64,000 bases of DNA from Serratia quinivorans (GCA_900457075.1 UGYN01000002.1:5084001-5148000); one strand, 5' to 3'; counted from the first letter of the stretch, positions 38,104-48,781 are shown. Program-made: numbers and translations. Notes: generated from the sequence alone by a model not told the origin.

Positions 38104-38219
38104 AGTCACCGCGCCCCATGATGAGATGCGACCCGCAAACATTCAGTTCGATTTGCGAAGTCTTTACCAGACCGGCTAAAACAGCAATTTGCTACAATAT
38201 TCCTCTGCACGAGTAGGTT

Positions 38220-38254
38220 AGGCTGGCGCCAAATTTAATTCATGGGGCCAGCCT
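38220..38254 (+). other. Stem-loop in the leader of the DMT transporter gene
   Basis: AGGCTGGCGCC (38220-38230) pairs with GGGGCCAGCCT (38244-38254), one mismatch. It lies 29 bp before the start codon. It could be a leader structure or the remnant of a terminator for the upstream gene; there is no T-tract. Confidence 0.4.
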
Positions 38255-38282
38255 GCTGCGCCTGGTCGTTGATGGAGTCATT

Positions 38283-39248
38283 ATGTTTGTTGGCGTGTTA
38301 TTTGCCCTGGCTGCCGGGCTGATGTGGGGGCTGATTTTTGTCGGTCCGGTTATGATCCCTGAATATCCGGCGGCGTTGCAGTCTACCGGGCGTTATCTTG
38401 CCTTTGGGTTGATCGCTTTGCCGCTGGCGTGGTTTGATCGTCAGCGGTTGAAAAAGTTACATCGTAACGATTGGTTGGAGGCGCTGAAACTGACGGCGAT
38501 CGGCAACCTGCTGTATTACCTGTGCCTGGCCAGCGCCATTCAGCGCACCGGAGCGCCCGTTTCCACCATGATTATCGGCACGCTGCCGGTGGTGATCTCG
38601 GTGACCGCCAACCTGTTTTACAGCCGGCATGACGGGCGGCTTTCGTGGCGTAAACTGACACCGGCGTTGGTATTGATCGCCTGCGGACTGGCGCTGGTTA
38701 ACGTTGCCGAGTTGCGGGGGAATACGGCACCAATTGATGTCTGGCGTTACACCAGTGGGCTTGGGCTGGCATTGCTGGCGGTGGCTTGCTGGACCTGGTT
38801 CCCGCTGCGCAATGCCCGTTGGCTACGGGAAAATCCGCACCAAAGGCCTGCCACCTGGGCGACCGCACAAGGGCTGGTCACTTTGCCGCTGGCGTTGGTG
38901 GGCTATCTGTTGGTTTGCGGGCAATTGGCTTTAACCCAGCCGACGTTTGCGCTGCCGTTTGGGCCAAGGCCGGAAGTGTTTATTCCCTTGATGATCGCCA
39001 TTGGCATGCTGTGCTCGTGGATTGGCGCCCTGTGCTGGAATGAGGCGAGTCAACGCTTGCCGACGGTATTGGTGGGGCCGCTGATCGTCTTCGAAATACT
39101 GGCCGGACTGGCTTACACCTTTATGCTGCGTCAGGCCTGGCCGCCGCTGTTGACGCTGGGCGGGATTAGCTGCCTGATTATCGGCGTGATTTATGCGATG
39201 CGTATCAAACCGCAGCCGGTGGTGGTGGCTCTGGCCACAAAAGAGTGA
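38283..39248 (+). CDS. DMT-superfamily (EamA) transporter
   Basis: A 321-aa inner-membrane protein with ten hydrophobic segments in two EamA repeats. The first repeat begins LFALAAGLMWGLIFVGP; the second begins near residue 155 (GLGLALLAVACWTWFPLR). Such proteins export or import metabolites such as amino acids; the substrate is unknown. AraC/EamA neighbours are common, so the iron-type gene between them may be a later insertion. Confidence 0.88.
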   Translation: MFVGVLFALAAGLMWGLIFVGPVMIPEYPAALQSTGRYLAFGLIALPLAWFDRQRLKKLHRNDWLEALKLTAIGNLLYYLCLASAIQRTGAPVSTMIIGTLPVVISVTANLFYSRHDGRLSWRKLTPALVLIACGLALVNVAELRGNTAPIDVWRYTSGLGLALLAVACWTWFPLRNARWLRENPHQRPATWATAQGLVTLPLALVGYLLVCGQLALTQPTFALPFGPRPEVFIPLMIAIGMLCSWIGALCWNEASQRLPTVLVGPLIVFEILAGLAYTFMLRQAWPPLLTLGGISCLIIGVIYAMRIKPQPVVVALATKE

Positions 39249-39249
39249 A

Positions 39250-39272
39250 GCCTGCCGCTGAGGGCGGCAGGC
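39250..39272. terminator. Stem-loop between convergent DMT and EF-G paralogue genes
   Basis: GCCTGCCGC (39250-39258) pairs perfectly with GCGGCAGGC (39264-39272). It is placed between the two stops and may serve both strands. The T-tract is weak. Confidence 0.6.
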
Positions 39273-39279
39273 AGTCAAC

Positions 39280-41385
39280 TCAGGATTTCCGGTGATGAAT
39301 GATCTCTTCAGCCACGTTGCGCGGTGCTTCTGCGTAGTGGCTAAATTCCATGGTATAGGTGGCGCGGCCCTGTGACATGGAACGCAGTGTGGTTGAATAG
39401 CCGAACATTTCGGATAACGGCACCTTGGCGTGGATCTCCTTACCGCCGCCGCCGGGAATGTCTTCCATACCTTGCACCAGACCGCGCCGCGATGACAGGT
39501 CGCCCATGATGCTACCGGCGTAATCCTCGGGTGTTTCCACTTCTACCGACATGATCGGCTCGAGGATAACCGGGTCGGCCTGGCGACAGGCTTCTTTAAA
39601 GCCGAAGATCGCCGCCATGCGGAAAGCCTGTTCCGAAGAGTCGACGTCGTGGTAGGAACCGAAGGTCAGGTGAACCTTGACATCCACCACCGGATAACCG
39701 GCCAGTACGCCGGTATTCAGCGCCTCCAGCACGCCTTTTTTCACCGCCGGGATAAACTCGCCCGGGATCACGCCGCCCTTGATCTCATCTAAAAACTCAA
39801 AGCCCTTGCCAGGCTCATTGGGTTCCACGGTAAACACCACGTGGCCGTACTGGCCTTTACCCCCGGATTGGCGCACGAACTTGCCTTCCACGTCGGCCAC
39901 GCGCTTGCGGATGGTTTCGCGGTAAGACACCTGAGGTTTGCCGGTGGTGGTCGCCACGCCAAACTCACGCCGCATACGATCGACGATGATTTCCAGGTGC
40001 AGTTCGCCCATGCCGTAAATAATGGTCTGGCCGGAATCCTCGTCGGTGCGAACGCGGAACGACGGATCTTCCGAAGAGAGGCGCTGCAGGGCAATCCCCA
40101 TTCTTTCCTGATCGGCCTTGGTTTTAGGCTCAATCGCCTGGGCGATCACCGGTTCAGGGAACACCATTTTTTCCAGTGTGATAATGGCGTTAGGGTCACA
40201 CAGCGTGTCGCCGGTAATGACGTCTTTTAGCCCTACGCAGGCGGCGATATCCCCGGCATGCAGTTCTTCGACATCTTTACGGTCATTGGCGTGCATTTGT
40301 ACGATGCGGCCAATGCGTTCTTTCTTGTCTTTCACCGGGTTATAGACGCTGCTGCCTTTGGTCAGCACGCCGGAATAGACCCGCACGAAGGTCAGTTGGC
40401 CGACGAAAGGGTCGGTCATCAGCTTAAAGGCCAGCGCCGAGAACTTTTCGTCATCGGCGGCCCGGCGAATGACAATATTGTCTCGCTCGTCATGGCCTTC
40501 CATCGGTGGAACATCCAGCGGTGAAGGCATCAGTTCAATCACCGCATCCAGCATGCGCTGCACGCCCTTGTTACGGAAGGCCGAGCCGCACAGCATCGGC
40601 TGAATTTCGCCGGCCACGGTGCGCAGACGCAGACCACGGACGATCTCTTCTTCGCTCAACGGCACCTGATTGAGGTATTTGTCCATCAGCTCTTCCGAGC
40701 CTTCTGCGGCGGCTTCGATCATTTTATCTCGCCATTCCTGCGCGGAGTCGCGCAGTTCGGCCGGGATCTCTTCAAAACTGAAGCTCATGCCTTGCGTAGC
40801 CTCGTCCCACAGGATGGCTTTCATGCGCACCAAATCCACCACGCCGGTGAAATGGTCTTCGGCACCAATCGGGATGACGATCGGCACCGGGTTGGCTTTC
40901 AAGCGTTCGATCATCATTTTGCGCACGCGAAAGAAGTCGGCACCCACTCGGTCCATTTTATTGACGAACGCCAGACGCGGAACCTTGTATTTATTAGCCT
41001 GACGCCAGACGGTCTCAGATTGCGGCTGTACGCCGCCGACCGAGTCATAGACCATTACCGCGCCGTCCAATACCCGCATGGAGCGCTCGACCTCAATGGT
41101 GAAATCCACGTGTCCTGGGGTGTCGATGATATTGATGCGGTGCTGCGGATAATTATGCTGCATGCCGTTCCAGAAACAGGTAGTCGCCGCCGAAGTAATG
41201 GTGATGCCGCGTTCCTGCTCCTGTGCCATCCAGTCCATGGTGGCGGCGCCGTCGTGCACTTCGCCCAGCTTGTGACTGACCCCGGTGTAAAACAGAATCC
41301 GCTCGGTGGTGGTGGTTTTGCCGGCATCGATGTGCGCCGAGATGCCGATATTGCGGTAGCGCTCAAGGGGGGTAGTACGTGCCAT
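39280..41385 (-). CDS. Elongation factor G paralogue
   Basis: A 701-aa translational GTPase with all EF-G domains. G1 [13 protein letters not shown]2/G3 [11 protein letters not shown] and [15 protein letters not shown], and G4 [11 protein letters not shown] are intact, so GTPase activity is expected. Domain IV has [11 protein letters not shown], and the C-terminus has [14 protein letters not shown]. It differs from the usual enterobacterial FusA at many positions (for example [12 protein letters not shown] and [11 protein letters not shown]). It is also not beside rpsL, rpsG or tuf, so I take it as a second, divergent EF-G. Possible roles are specialised translation, ribosome recycling or protection. 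It appears monocistronic. Confidence 0.9.
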   Translation of the reverse strand: MARTTPLERYRNIGISAHIDAGKTTTTERILFYTGVSHKLGEVHDGAATMDWMAQEQERGITITSAATTCFWNGMQHNYPQHRINIIDTPGHVDFTIEVERSMRVLDGAVMVYDSVGGVQPQSETVWRQANKYKVPRLAFVNKMDRVGADFFRVRKMMIERLKANPVPIVIPIGAEDHFTGVVDLVRMKAILWDEATQGMSFSFEEIPAELRDSAQEWRDKMIEAAAEGSEELMDKYLNQVPLSEEEIVRGLRLRTVAGEIQPMLCGSAFRNKGVQRMLDAVIELMPSPLDVPPMEGHDERDNIVIRRAADDEKFSALAFKLMTDPFVGQLTFVRVYSGVLTKGSSVYNPVKDKKERIGRIVQMHANDRKDVEELHAGDIAACVGLKDVITGDTLCDPNAIITLEKMVFPEPVIAQAIEPKTKADQERMGIALQRLSSEDPSFRVRTDEDSGQTIIYGMGELHLEIIVDRMRREFGVATTTGKPQVSYRETIRKRVADVEGKFVRQSGGKGQYGHVVFTVEPNEPGKGFEFLDEIKGGVIPGEFIPAVKKGVLEALNTGVLAGYPVVDVKVHLTFGSYHDVDSSEQAFRMAAIFGFKEACRQADPVILEPIMSVEVETPEDYAGSIMGDLSSRRGLVQGMEDIPGGGGKEIHAKVPLSEMFGYSTTLRSMSQGRATYTMEFSHYAEAPRNVAEEIIHHRKS

Positions 41386-41585
41386 AATTAACCTTTCTTA
41401 GCCGCATCAAAGAAGGGCGGCTTTAAGCAGTATGAATAATTATGATAATCCTCTGTGGGTTATCTCCGGACGGGTGAATGTTTACACCGGTCACAGACTA
41501 ATCGTAGTTGATGAAGGGGGTTTTGGTATTCGATGGCTGCGATAGGTTTTTTCGTTCGAGCGTTGGCACAAGACTAAGGCTCAAA

Positions 41586-41602
41586 GGGGCGGTAAGCCCC
41601 CT
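41586..41602 (-). terminator. Terminator-like stem after sfuC
   Basis: GGGGC (41586-41590) pairs with GCCCC (41596-41600) just beyond the sfuC stop. On the minus strand the stem is followed by TTTGAG. The rest of the 220-bp gap up to the EF-G start holds no gene that I can support. Confidence 0.4.
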
Positions 41603-41609
41603 TGATGGG

Positions 41610-42647
41610 CTACTCGGCAAAGATATGCGCCTGGCCGATGATGTTCAGATTGACGTGAGAACCGGCACGGAGACCTTCGCGGCTGATGGTTTTAATCTCG
41701 ATCGCGATATTACTGCCGGTCATGTGCAGGTTTAAGGTCGAGACAAAACCGGCAAAATCAATACCGGTGACCACCGCCTGGCTCTGTTGCTGTGGCTCGG
41801 ACTGGCTAATCTGAACCTGCTCAGGACGGAGCATGATGCGAGCGGGGCCGCGGCGCTGACGATCGTCAACGGCAATCCGCCCTAACGCGCAATCCGCCCA
41901 GCCTTGCTCCAGCTCAGCGGAAAGTACCAGCGTTTCGCCTAAAAAGGTGGCGGTCGGTTCGTCCACCGGCCTTAAGTAAAGATCTTGCGGCGGCCCGACC
42001 TGCGCCAATCGGCCATTGCGCATTACCGCCACCTGATCGGCAAACGACAAGGCTTCGGTTTGATCGTGGGTCACCAGAATCGACGCGACATTGGCTTCTG
42101 CCAGCAGTTCCGCCACCGCTTTGCGGGTCGCGGCGCGCAGGCCGGTATCCAGCGCGGAGAAAGGTTCGTCCAACAACATCAACCTGGGTTGCTGAGACAG
42201 CGCACGGGCCAGCGCCACCCGTTGTTGCTGACCACCGGAAAGCTCATGCGGCCACAGCGCCCCCAGTCGACGATCCAGCGCCACCATCTCCATCAGTGCA
42301 TCAATACGCAGCCGCTTGTCACGCTTGCTGCCCTTCAGGCCGAAACCAATATTGCCGGCTACGGTAAAGTGCGGAAATAACGCGCCGTCCTGGGGGACAA
42401 AACCAATGCCACGCAGGTGTGCCGGCACCCAGCCGCTGCCGTTGGCCATCGCTTGCCCTTGCAGTATCACCTGGCCGCTGTCCGGTATTTCAAAACCGGC
42501 GATAATACGCAACAGGGTGGTTTTTCCCGAGCCGGAAGGGCCGACAATCGCCGTACGGCTGCCCTGTGCCACGTTTAAATCAACATGCTCGAGCACCTTG
42601 ACCGAGTTATAGGATTTACCGATGCCTTGCAGTTCAAGCGTGCTCAT
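41610..42647 (-). CDS. sfuC: Ferric-iron ABC importer ATPase SfuC
   Basis: A 345-aa ATPase of the FbpC/AfuC/SfuC type. Walker A is [12 protein letters not shown] (near residue 37), signature [16 protein letters not shown], Walker [14 protein letters not shown]-loop [10 protein letters not shown]. The C-terminal part is a TOBE-like domain. Its ATG overlaps the sfuB stop by 4 bases. It energises uptake of iron(III) bound by SfuA. Confidence 0.92.
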   Translation of the reverse strand: MSTLELQGIGKSYNSVKVLEHVDLNVAQGSRTAIVGPSGSGKTTLLRIIAGFEIPDSGQVILQGQAMANGSGWVPAHLRGIGFVPQDGALFPHFTVAGNIGFGLKGSKRDKRLRIDALMEMVALDRRLGALWPHELSGGQQQRVALARALSQQPRLMLLDEPFSALDTGLRAATRKAVAELLAEANVASILVTHDQTEALSFADQVAVMRNGRLAQVGPPQDLYLRPVDEPTATFLGETLVLSAELEQGWADCALGRIAVDDRQRRGPARIMLRPEQVQISQSEPQQQSQAVVTGIDFAGFVSTLNLHMTGSNIAIEIKTISREGLRAGSHVNLNIIGQAHIFAE

Positions 42648-44227
42648 AATCCCGCCGTACGTTTGGATTGAGAATAAAGAAGCCAGGTCAGTGGCAATGA
42701 CAACACCACCATAATCAGGGCGTAGGGTGCGGCCGCCACATAGTCTATCTCGCTGGTCAGCGCCCAGAAGCCGGTGGCCAGCGTGCGGGTACCGCTGGGG
42801 GCCAGCAGCAGCGTGGCGGTCAGCTCATTGGCGATCGCCAGAAACACCAGTGCGGCACCGGCGGCGGCTCCGGGGGCCGCCAGACGCAGCGTGGTGCTCC
42901 ATAACGCTGCCGCCGGCGAACGGCCGAGACTACGGGCCACGTTTTCCAACTCGACCGGTGCCTGGGCAATCCCCGCGCGCAGGTTGATCAGCGCCCGTGG
43001 CATAAACATCAGCAGGTAGGCCAGCAGCAGGGTGATTTCAGTCTGATAAATCGGTCGAAAACTGTGAATGGTGATGGTCACCAGCGCCAGTGCCACCACA
43101 ATGCCGGGCAGTGAACTGGTGATGTAATTACAGCCTTCCAATACCCGATACAGCCGTGCCGGGTAGCGCACCGACAGCCAGGCCATAGGGATAGCGCACA
43201 GCGTGATCAGCAGCGCGCCACTGGCGGCCAGTGACAGTGTTTGCACCAGGGCTGGCAGCAATTCGCTGTTGCGCCACACCTCAACGCCTCCCAAGGTCAA
43301 CCAACGGGCCAAGGTGATAAAAGGCACGCCAAGCGCCAGCGCAGTGAGGCTCAGGGGCAGCAGCAGGCAGAACAGGGTGGTGATGGGCCCAAGGCGATAA
43401 GCCGTTTGACTGCGCGCACTGCCGGAACCGACGCGGGCATAACGCGCTCGCCCACGGCTGACGGCTTCCAGCATTAATAATCCCAGGCAGCACAGCACCA
43501 GCACCCCGGCCAGCATATTGGCCGCCGGGCCGTTAAAGGTCGACTGGAACTGGTCGAAAATAGCGGTGGTGAAGGTGTCAAAGCGGATCATCGCATACAG
43601 GCCGTACTCGGCCAGCAGATGCAGCGCGATCAGCAGCGAGCCACCCCAAACTGCCAGTTTTAGCTGTGGCAGCACCACGCGGAAAAACACCGCCAGCGGG
43701 CGCGTACCGAGCGAAGTGGCGACGTCTTCAATTCCGGGATCCAAGCGGCGTAATACCGCAGCGGTTGGCAGATAAATAAAGGGGAAGTAGGCGATGACCG
43801 AAATAAATACCCCGGCTCCCAACCCATGCATCGAAGGCACCAGACTGATCCAGGCGTAGCTCTGTACGAATGCCGGCACCGCCAGCGGCGCGGTGGCCAA
43901 TAACGACCAAATGCGACGGCCCGGCAGCGTAGTGCGTTCGGTTAGCCAAGCCAGCGCTACCCCCAGAATGGCGCAAATCGGCAGCGTGAACACCACCAAC
44001 AGCAGCGTGTTGAGCAGCAGTTCGGCCACCCGGGGGCGCAATACCAGAGCTTTTACCGTTGGCCAACCGGTTTCAAACGCCACGCTAATGACAAACCCCA
44101 GCGGCAATAGCGCCAGCAGGGAGAGTAAAATGGCGACCGCCACGATAAACAACCCGGGCCGCTGATGGCGGCGGGCCGAAGTATACCGTGGCTTTGAACC
44201 GGCGGCGTTGAGACCTGTATTCGACAT
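42644..44227 (-). CDS. sfuB: Ferric-iron ABC importer permease SfuB
   Basis: A 527-aa fused permease with two copies of the binding-protein-dependent transport domain, as in the sfu/fbp family. There are about twelve membrane segments. Two EAA-type loops are visible: [20 protein letters not shown] in the first half and [20 protein letters not shown] in the second. It sits between sfuA (33 bp) and sfuC (4-bp overlap). Confidence 0.92.
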   Translation of the reverse strand: MSNTGLNAAGSKPRYTSARRHQRPGLFIVAVAILLSLLALLPLGFVISVAFETGWPTVKALVLRPRVAELLLNTLLLVVFTLPICAILGVALAWLTERTTLPGRRIWSLLATAPLAVPAFVQSYAWISLVPSMHGLGAGVFISVIAYFPFIYLPTAAVLRRLDPGIEDVATSLGTRPLAVFFRVVLPQLKLAVWGGSLLIALHLLAEYGLYAMIRFDTFTTAIFDQFQSTFNGPAANMLAGVLVLCCLGLLMLEAVSRGRARYARVGSGSARSQTAYRLGPITTLFCLLLPLSLTALALGVPFITLARWLTLGGVEVWRNSELLPALVQTLSLAASGALLITLCAIPMAWLSVRYPARLYRVLEGCNYITSSLPGIVVALALVTITIHSFRPIYQTEITLLLAYLLMFMPRALINLRAGIAQAPVELENVARSLGRSPAAALWSTTLRLAAPGAAAGAALVFLAIANELTATLLLAPSGTRTLATGFWALTSEIDYVAAAPYALIMVVLSLPLTWLLYSQSKRTAGL

Positions 44228-44260
44228 AAGGCTAAAAACTCTCTGTACTAATCAACCGGC

Positions 44261-45277
44261 TTACATCAGCCCGGCTTGAGTCATCAGTTCGACCACTTTT
44301 TTACCGTTCAATGCAGAAGCGTCAACTTTTGGCGCATCCAGTTCTTTCAGCGGTACCAGTTTCGGATTAGAAGCCGCGTTGACGCCAACGGCATATTCGA
44401 AGGCGTAATTGGTACGCAGGATCTCCTGGCCGTTTTTACCGGTGATCCACTTAACGAATTCTTGCGCCTGTTTTTGGTGTTTGCTGGAAGCCAGCACGCC
44501 ACCGCCGGAGATGCTGACGAAAGCGCCCGGATCCTGATGTTTGAAGTAATACAGTTTGATATTTTTACTGTTCTCGCCGGTCTTGGCACCGTCGACGAAC
44601 GGATAATAATGGTAGATCACGCCGCTGTCGATTTGGCCGGCATTGACCGCTTTCATGACGGTACTGTTGCCTTTATAAGCGGTGAAGTTGGTTTTCATCG
44701 CTTTCAGCCATTCCAGCGTGGCTTTTTCGCCTTTCAGCTCCAGCAGTGCGCTGACAATGGCCTGGAAATCAGCCCCTGAAGGCGAGGCGGCCCAGCGGCC
44801 TTTCCATTCTGGCTTGGCCAGATCCAGCAGTGACTTGGGCAACTGTGCCTCGGTCAGTTTCGCCGGGTTATAGACGAACACCGTTGAGCGGGCGGCAATG
44901 CCAATCCAGCGGCCGTGTTGCGGACGGTATTGAGGTTCAACCTGGGCCAGCGTCGCGGCATCCAGCGGGGCAAACAGCTTGGCGTTATCCACCAGTACCA
45001 TCGACGGGGAATTTTCCGTTAAAAACACGTCGGCAGGGGATGCGCTGCCTTCTTGCACCAGTTGGTTGCCCAACTCGCTGTCGCCGCCGTTACGCAGGGT
45101 CACTTTAATGCCGGTGTCTTTGGTAAAACCGTCCACCCAGGACTTCACCAGGTTTTCGTGTTGGGCGTTATAAACAACAATGCCTTCATCCTGGGATGCC
45201 GCATTAGCCGAGAAGGCCAGCATCATGGACGATGCCAACAGGGCAATCGGGCCGAGAGAAGTGAAACGCAGCTTCAT
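44261..45277 (-). CDS. sfuA: Ferric-iron periplasmic binding protein SfuA
   Basis: A 338-aa binding protein, the same length as S. marcescens SfuA. Signal peptide: PIALLASSMMLAFSANA, cleaved near residue 27. The mature start EGIVVYNAQHENLVKSWVDG carries the His of the iron site, and the Tyr pair appears in VIYHYYPFVD. It is the first gene of the sfuABC operon, behind a Fur-like site. The transporter takes up iron(III) without a dedicated siderophore receptor in the operon. Confidence 0.93.
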   Translation of the reverse strand: MKLRFTSLGPIALLASSMMLAFSANAASQDEGIVVYNAQHENLVKSWVDGFTKDTGIKVTLRNGGDSELGNQLVQEGSASPADVFLTENSPSMVLVDNAKLFAPLDAATLAQVEPQYRPQHGRWIGIAARSTVFVYNPAKLTEAQLPKSLLDLAKPEWKGRWAASPSGADFQAIVSALLELKGEKATLEWLKAMKTNFTAYKGNSTVMKAVNAGQIDSGVIYHYYPFVDGAKTGENSKNIKLYYFKHQDPGAFVSISGGGVLASSKHQKQAQEFVKWITGKNGQEILRTNYAFEYAVGVNAASNPKLVPLKELDAPKVDASALNGKKVVELMTQAGLM

Positions 45278-45364
45278 ACAGTCATCCTTATTTAGAGAGT
45301 GCAGAGAGGAAATGCTAATTATGCCAAACGGACGTTGGGAGCCCTAATTGTATATAAGAACATT

Positions 45365-45383
45365 AATAATGATAGTGAAAACG
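45365..45383. promoter_or_regulatory. Fur-box-like site upstream of sfuA
   Basis: AATAATGATAGTGAAAACG matches the 19-bp Fur consensus at 12 positions, with the left half (ATAATGATA) perfect. It lies 88 bp before the sfuA start. The 339-bp AT-rich gap 45278-45616 holds this site and, presumably, the promoters of sfuA and the OppA-like gene; nothing else is clear. Confidence 0.55.
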
Positions 45384-45616
45384 ATTCGTATTAATTTATT
45401 TTTAGTTTTAGCTCAATAATTATCTCGTCTTAAGGAAAATTAAGCTTTTAGAATATTACCCAGGCATGGTGGGTAGCTATTTGATTGAATATGAAAGAAA
45501 TTCACGTTGTTTGCCGAGTGCTGTTTTGGTTATGAGTCATAGCGTTTAATCATTTAAGTTATTCAACTGCTTCAATGTATATATACGTCGACAAAACACC
45601 AACAAGGGATAACGAC

Positions 45617-47239
45617 GTGAAGTATTCATTCAAACTTAAAGGATTGGCTGGTCTAATCATCTTGTCTTTTCAGGCGGGAGTAGGGGTTAACGCCGCCGAG
45701 GTACCGGCAGGAACGTCACTGGCGGCGACGCAGGAGCTGGTACGGGCCAATGGCTATGAGCCTGCAACGCTGGATCCGAATCTGGCGGAAAGCAACGTAG
45801 AGTTTTATATCTTCAATGACCTGTTTGAAGGGTTATTGCGGGTGGGTAAAAATGGCGAAGTGATCCCCGCGTTGGCGACAAAATGGGAGCATCAGGGCAA
45901 TGTCTGGACCTTCCATCTGCGCCCGGACGCCAGGTGGTCCAACGGCGATCCGGTGACTGCCGGGGACTTTGTCTTTAGCTGGAGACGCCTGACTGACCCA
46001 AAAACCGCTTCTCCCTACGGCAGTTATCTGGCATCCGCCTACGTGCTAAATGCGGCGGAAATTAATGCCGGCAGTAAACCACCGACAGAACTGGGCGTGA
46101 AAGCGCTGGATGCACATACCCTACAGGTGACCTTGGCCGAGCCTAACTCTTATCTGCTCAAACAGTTGGTCCATTTCCCGGTGCTGCCGGTCAACCCGAA
46201 AGTGGTGGAGAAGTACGGTAAAAACTGGACGCAGCCGCAGAACTTTGTCGGTAATGGGGCATTCCGACTGGCGCAGTGGGTGGTCAATGAAAAGGTGGTG
46301 GTGGTGCGCAATACCCAGTATTGGGATAACGCCCATACGGTGCTTAACAAAGTGACTTTCCTGCCGCTGCAGGGGTTCCCGGAGGTGGCGCGCTTCCGGG
46401 CCGGAGAGATTGAGCTGGGTTACAGTGCGCCACCGGAACTGTACCAACAGTTAAAAAATAGCCTGGGTGATGAGCAATTAATCACTTACCCGCTGTTGTC
46501 GACCAGTTACTTTGCCTTTAACAACCGCCAGGCCCCGTTTAACGATGTGCGGGTGCGTCAGGCATTAAATCTGGCGCTGGATAAAACGGTTATTGCCACT
46601 AAAGTGCTGGGCTACGGTCAGCAACCGGCCTGGACTTTTACCCCAACCGGTGCCGGTGGCTTTAAACTGCAGGCCGGTGAGGCGGCGGGATGGTCACAAG
46701 AACAACGCATCACGCAGGCGAAAAAACTGCTGGCCGAAGCCGGGTTTACGGCGGAACGTCCTTTACGCTTTACCCTGCTGTACAGCAATGACGCGACCAT
46801 TAAGAAGATTGTGATCGCCGCCAGCGCCATGTGGAAAAAGAACCTGGGTGTGGACGTCAGCCTGCAGAATCAGGAGCGCAAGGTGGTGCTGGACAATATC
46901 AATAACGGGCAGTACAGCGTGGCTTTCAGCCGCTGGCTGGCGGACTACAACGATCCCTCGACTTTCCTGAACGTTTTCCGCTCCACCAGCAGTGAGAACT
47001 CGGCCAAATACGCCAATCAAAATTACGATCGCTTATTGCATCAGGCCACTGCGGCCCAGACACCGCAGCAGGTACAACAGTATTTCCAACAGGCCGAAGA
47101 TCTGCTGACGAAAGATACCCCGGTGGCTCCGGTTTATTACGAAGCGAACGCTACGCTGGTCAAACCCTATGTAAAGGGCATCGACTTTACCCGGCAGGGG
47201 CCGCTGTACGATAAAAATGTGTATATCATTGCGCATTGA
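45617..47239 (+). CDS. Oligopeptide ABC transporter binding protein (OppA-like)
   Basis: A 540-aa periplasmic binding protein of family 5. I chose GTG 45617 because AAGGGA lies 7 bases upstream and a signal peptide (GLAGLIILSFQAGVGVNA) follows directly; the longer frame starting at 45575 is less likely. Family features: EPATLDPNLAESNVEFYIFN and WSNGDPVTAGDFVFSWRRL. No permease or ATPase is adjacent, so it probably shares a housekeeping Opp system. It is an orphan SBP, like the OppA paralogues often found in enterics. Confidence 0.9.
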   Translation: MKYSFKLKGLAGLIILSFQAGVGVNAAEVPAGTSLAATQELVRANGYEPATLDPNLAESNVEFYIFNDLFEGLLRVGKNGEVIPALATKWEHQGNVWTFHLRPDARWSNGDPVTAGDFVFSWRRLTDPKTASPYGSYLASAYVLNAAEINAGSKPPTELGVKALDAHTLQVTLAEPNSYLLKQLVHFPVLPVNPKVVEKYGKNWTQPQNFVGNGAFRLAQWVVNEKVVVVRNTQYWDNAHTVLNKVTFLPLQGFPEVARFRAGEIELGYSAPPELYQQLKNSLGDEQLITYPLLSTSYFAFNNRQAPFNDVRVRQALNLALDKTVIATKVLGYGQQPAWTFTPTGAGGFKLQAGEAAGWSQEQRITQAKKLLAEAGFTAERPLRFTLLYSNDATIKKIVIAASAMWKKNLGVDVSLQNQERKVVLDNINNGQYSVAFSRWLADYNDPSTFLNVFRSTSSENSAKYANQNYDRLLHQATAAQTPQQVQQYFQQAEDLLTKDTPVAPVYYEANATLVKPYVKGIDFTRQGPLYDKNVYIIAH

Positions 47240-47375
47240 CGATTTAATAATGCGGATTGGGATGAATCTGGTCCGCTGTTAATCTATTTTTCTAAATGTT
47301 TCATAAACGGTCAGCCGGTTTTTCACCCGAAAATAAAAAACGCGCCTATACTGCCTCCCGTAGTTTATATGCAGT

Positions 47376-47539
47376 ATCTCGTTTGGCGAGGCTCCTATAC
47401 AAACACAGGTTACTGATCTGACGACATCGAGAGATGCCCAAGGTTAAGACAGGCTTTATCGGATTAAGGTTCAGCCCAAGGTAACTTCTGATGAATACAT
47501 CAGATACGTTGTATAGTGCTAAAACCTGGACGCGGAGAT
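47376..47539 (+). ncRNA. M-box (ykoK-type) magnesium riboswitch upstream of mgtE
   Basis: The leader contains the two conserved M-box blocks in order: GGCGAGGCTCCTATAC (47385-47400) and, 110 bases later, GTATAGTGCTAAAACCTGG (47511-47529). In between is ACATCGAGAGATGCCCAAGG. The closing P1 helix can form between ATCTC (47376-47380) and GAGAT (47535-47539). M-boxes bind Mg2+ and switch off expression of magnesium transporter genes when it is plentiful. The sequence closely resembles the B. subtilis mgtE leader. The expression platform (47540-47619) is not obvious: no strong terminator, so control may act at translation or through Rho. Confidence 0.88.
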
Positions 47540-47619
47540 AGGCTTTCTGCACTCCCTCTGTGGTTAACGCCCCTATGCGATTCGCTGTTGAAGTTCAAAC
47601 AGAAATAGGGACTAACATA

Positions 47620-48639
47620 ATGAAGTCACATCACAACACACTATCCCCGGCGCTGGCCACAACTGAAACTCTTGATGAGTCTTCGGTGGCGGGCTATATG
47701 AACGCCGATTTCATTACCATCCCAGGTAATATGACGGTCAATAAGGCAAAGGAATATTTTCTTTCGCAACTTAAAACCGACGAAATTCCGACGCAACTGT
47801 TTGTTACCGCCGACGATTATCATTTGCGTGGTACACTTTCGGTTAAAAAATTACTGCAATGTGAAGATAACGATAAAGCCGTTGGGGTCATGATCAACCA
47901 CAGCTATTTTCAGGTTTCACCCGATGACGATCGTAATGATGTCGCGCATTTATTGGGTAAGGGCGGGCTGGACGTGGTGCCGGTGGTGGTCAATAAAACC
48001 CTGGTGGGTGTGTTGGGTGAAAAAGAAATTGCCCGACTGATTGAAGACGAAAACACCGAGGATGCACAGCGCCAGGGCGCCAGCCTGCCGCTGGATAAAC
48101 CTTATCTGGAAACCAGTCCCTGGGCGTTATGGCGCAAACGTTCGGTTTGGTTACTGATGTTGTTTGTCGCGGAAGCCTATACCGGGAATGTGCTCAAGGC
48201 ATTTGAAGAACAGTTGGAAGCAGCGATTGCGCTGGCGTTCTTCATCCCGTTACTGATTGGTACCGGCGGTAACAGCGGCACCCAAATCACCTCCACTCTG
48301 GTTCGTGCCATGGCGCTTGGCGAAGTCAGCTTGCGTAACCTGGGCGCAGTGATCCGCAAAGAGGTGTCTACTTCGCTGCTGATAGCTGCCACCATTGGTA
48401 TAGCCGCCTGGGCGCGCGCCTGGATCATGGGGGTGGGCATGGACGTGACGATGGTGGTCAGCCTGTCGCTGGTGGCGATCACCGTCTGGAGCGCCATTGT
48501 CTCCTCGATTATCCCAATGCTGCTCAAGCGGCTGGGGATTGACCCGGCGGTGGTGTCGGCGCCCTTTATCGCCACCTTTATTGATGGCACCGGCCTGATT
48601 ATTTACTTTAAAATCGCCCAGTATATTCTGGGGATTTAA
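47620..48639 (+). CDS. mgtE: Magnesium transporter MgtE
   Basis: A 339-aa MgtE from ATG 47620, with AGGGA 8 bases upstream; the longer frame to 47560 reads into the riboswitch platform. CBS domains (about residues 30-145) sense Mg2+, and the membrane part begins with WRKRSVWLLMLFVAEAYTGN. The signature PLLIGTGGNSGTQITSTLVRA is intact and five membrane segments are expected. The N-terminal superhelical domain of classical MgtE is reduced or absent. It is the first gene after the M-box and is followed by mgtS and other short ORFs. Confidence 0.93.
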   Translation: MKSHHNTLSPALATTETLDESSVAGYMNADFITIPGNMTVNKAKEYFLSQLKTDEIPTQLFVTADDYHLRGTLSVKKLLQCEDNDKAVGVMINHSYFQVSPDDDRNDVAHLLGKGGLDVVPVVVNKTLVGVLGEKEIARLIEDENTEDAQRQGASLPLDKPYLETSPWALWRKRSVWLLMLFVAEAYTGNVLKAFEEQLEAAIALAFFIPLLIGTGGNSGTQITSTLVRAMALGEVSLRNLGAVIRKEVSTSLLIAATIGIAAWARAWIMGVGMDVTMVVSLSLVAITVWSAIVSSIIPMLLKRLGIDPAVVSAPFIATFIDGTGLIIYFKIAQYILGI

Positions 48640-48710
48640 ACCGACCTCCGCTCCGTGTCGTAGCCGGGGCGGGTATTTTATCTCACCGAAAAGGAGGAAC
48701 GTAAATACTC

Positions 48711-48767
48711 ATGAGTAATGACAATCCCCGACTTTTAATTAAAGGGGCATCTATCGATAATAGTTAA
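48711..48767 (+). CDS. Possible 18-codon ORF between mgtE and mgtS
   Basis: MSNDNPRLLIKGASIDNS, stop at 48767. AGGAGG lies upstream but 13 bases away, which is long. Its stop is 2 bases before the mgtS ribosome binding site, so translation could open that site. Coding is uncertain; the region could simply be leader. Confidence 0.3.
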   Translation: MSNDNPRLLIKGASIDNS

Positions 48768-48781
48768 CCGAGGACAAGATA

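Noticed and set aside
41508..41735. 75-codon plus-strand ORF spanning the EF-G/sfuC gap
   Set aside because: It mostly overlaps the end of sfuC in antisense and has no supporting ribosome binding site or homology.
47560..47619. Longer MgtE start at 47560
   Set aside because: It would read from the riboswitch expression platform; ATG 47620 has a proper ribosome binding site.
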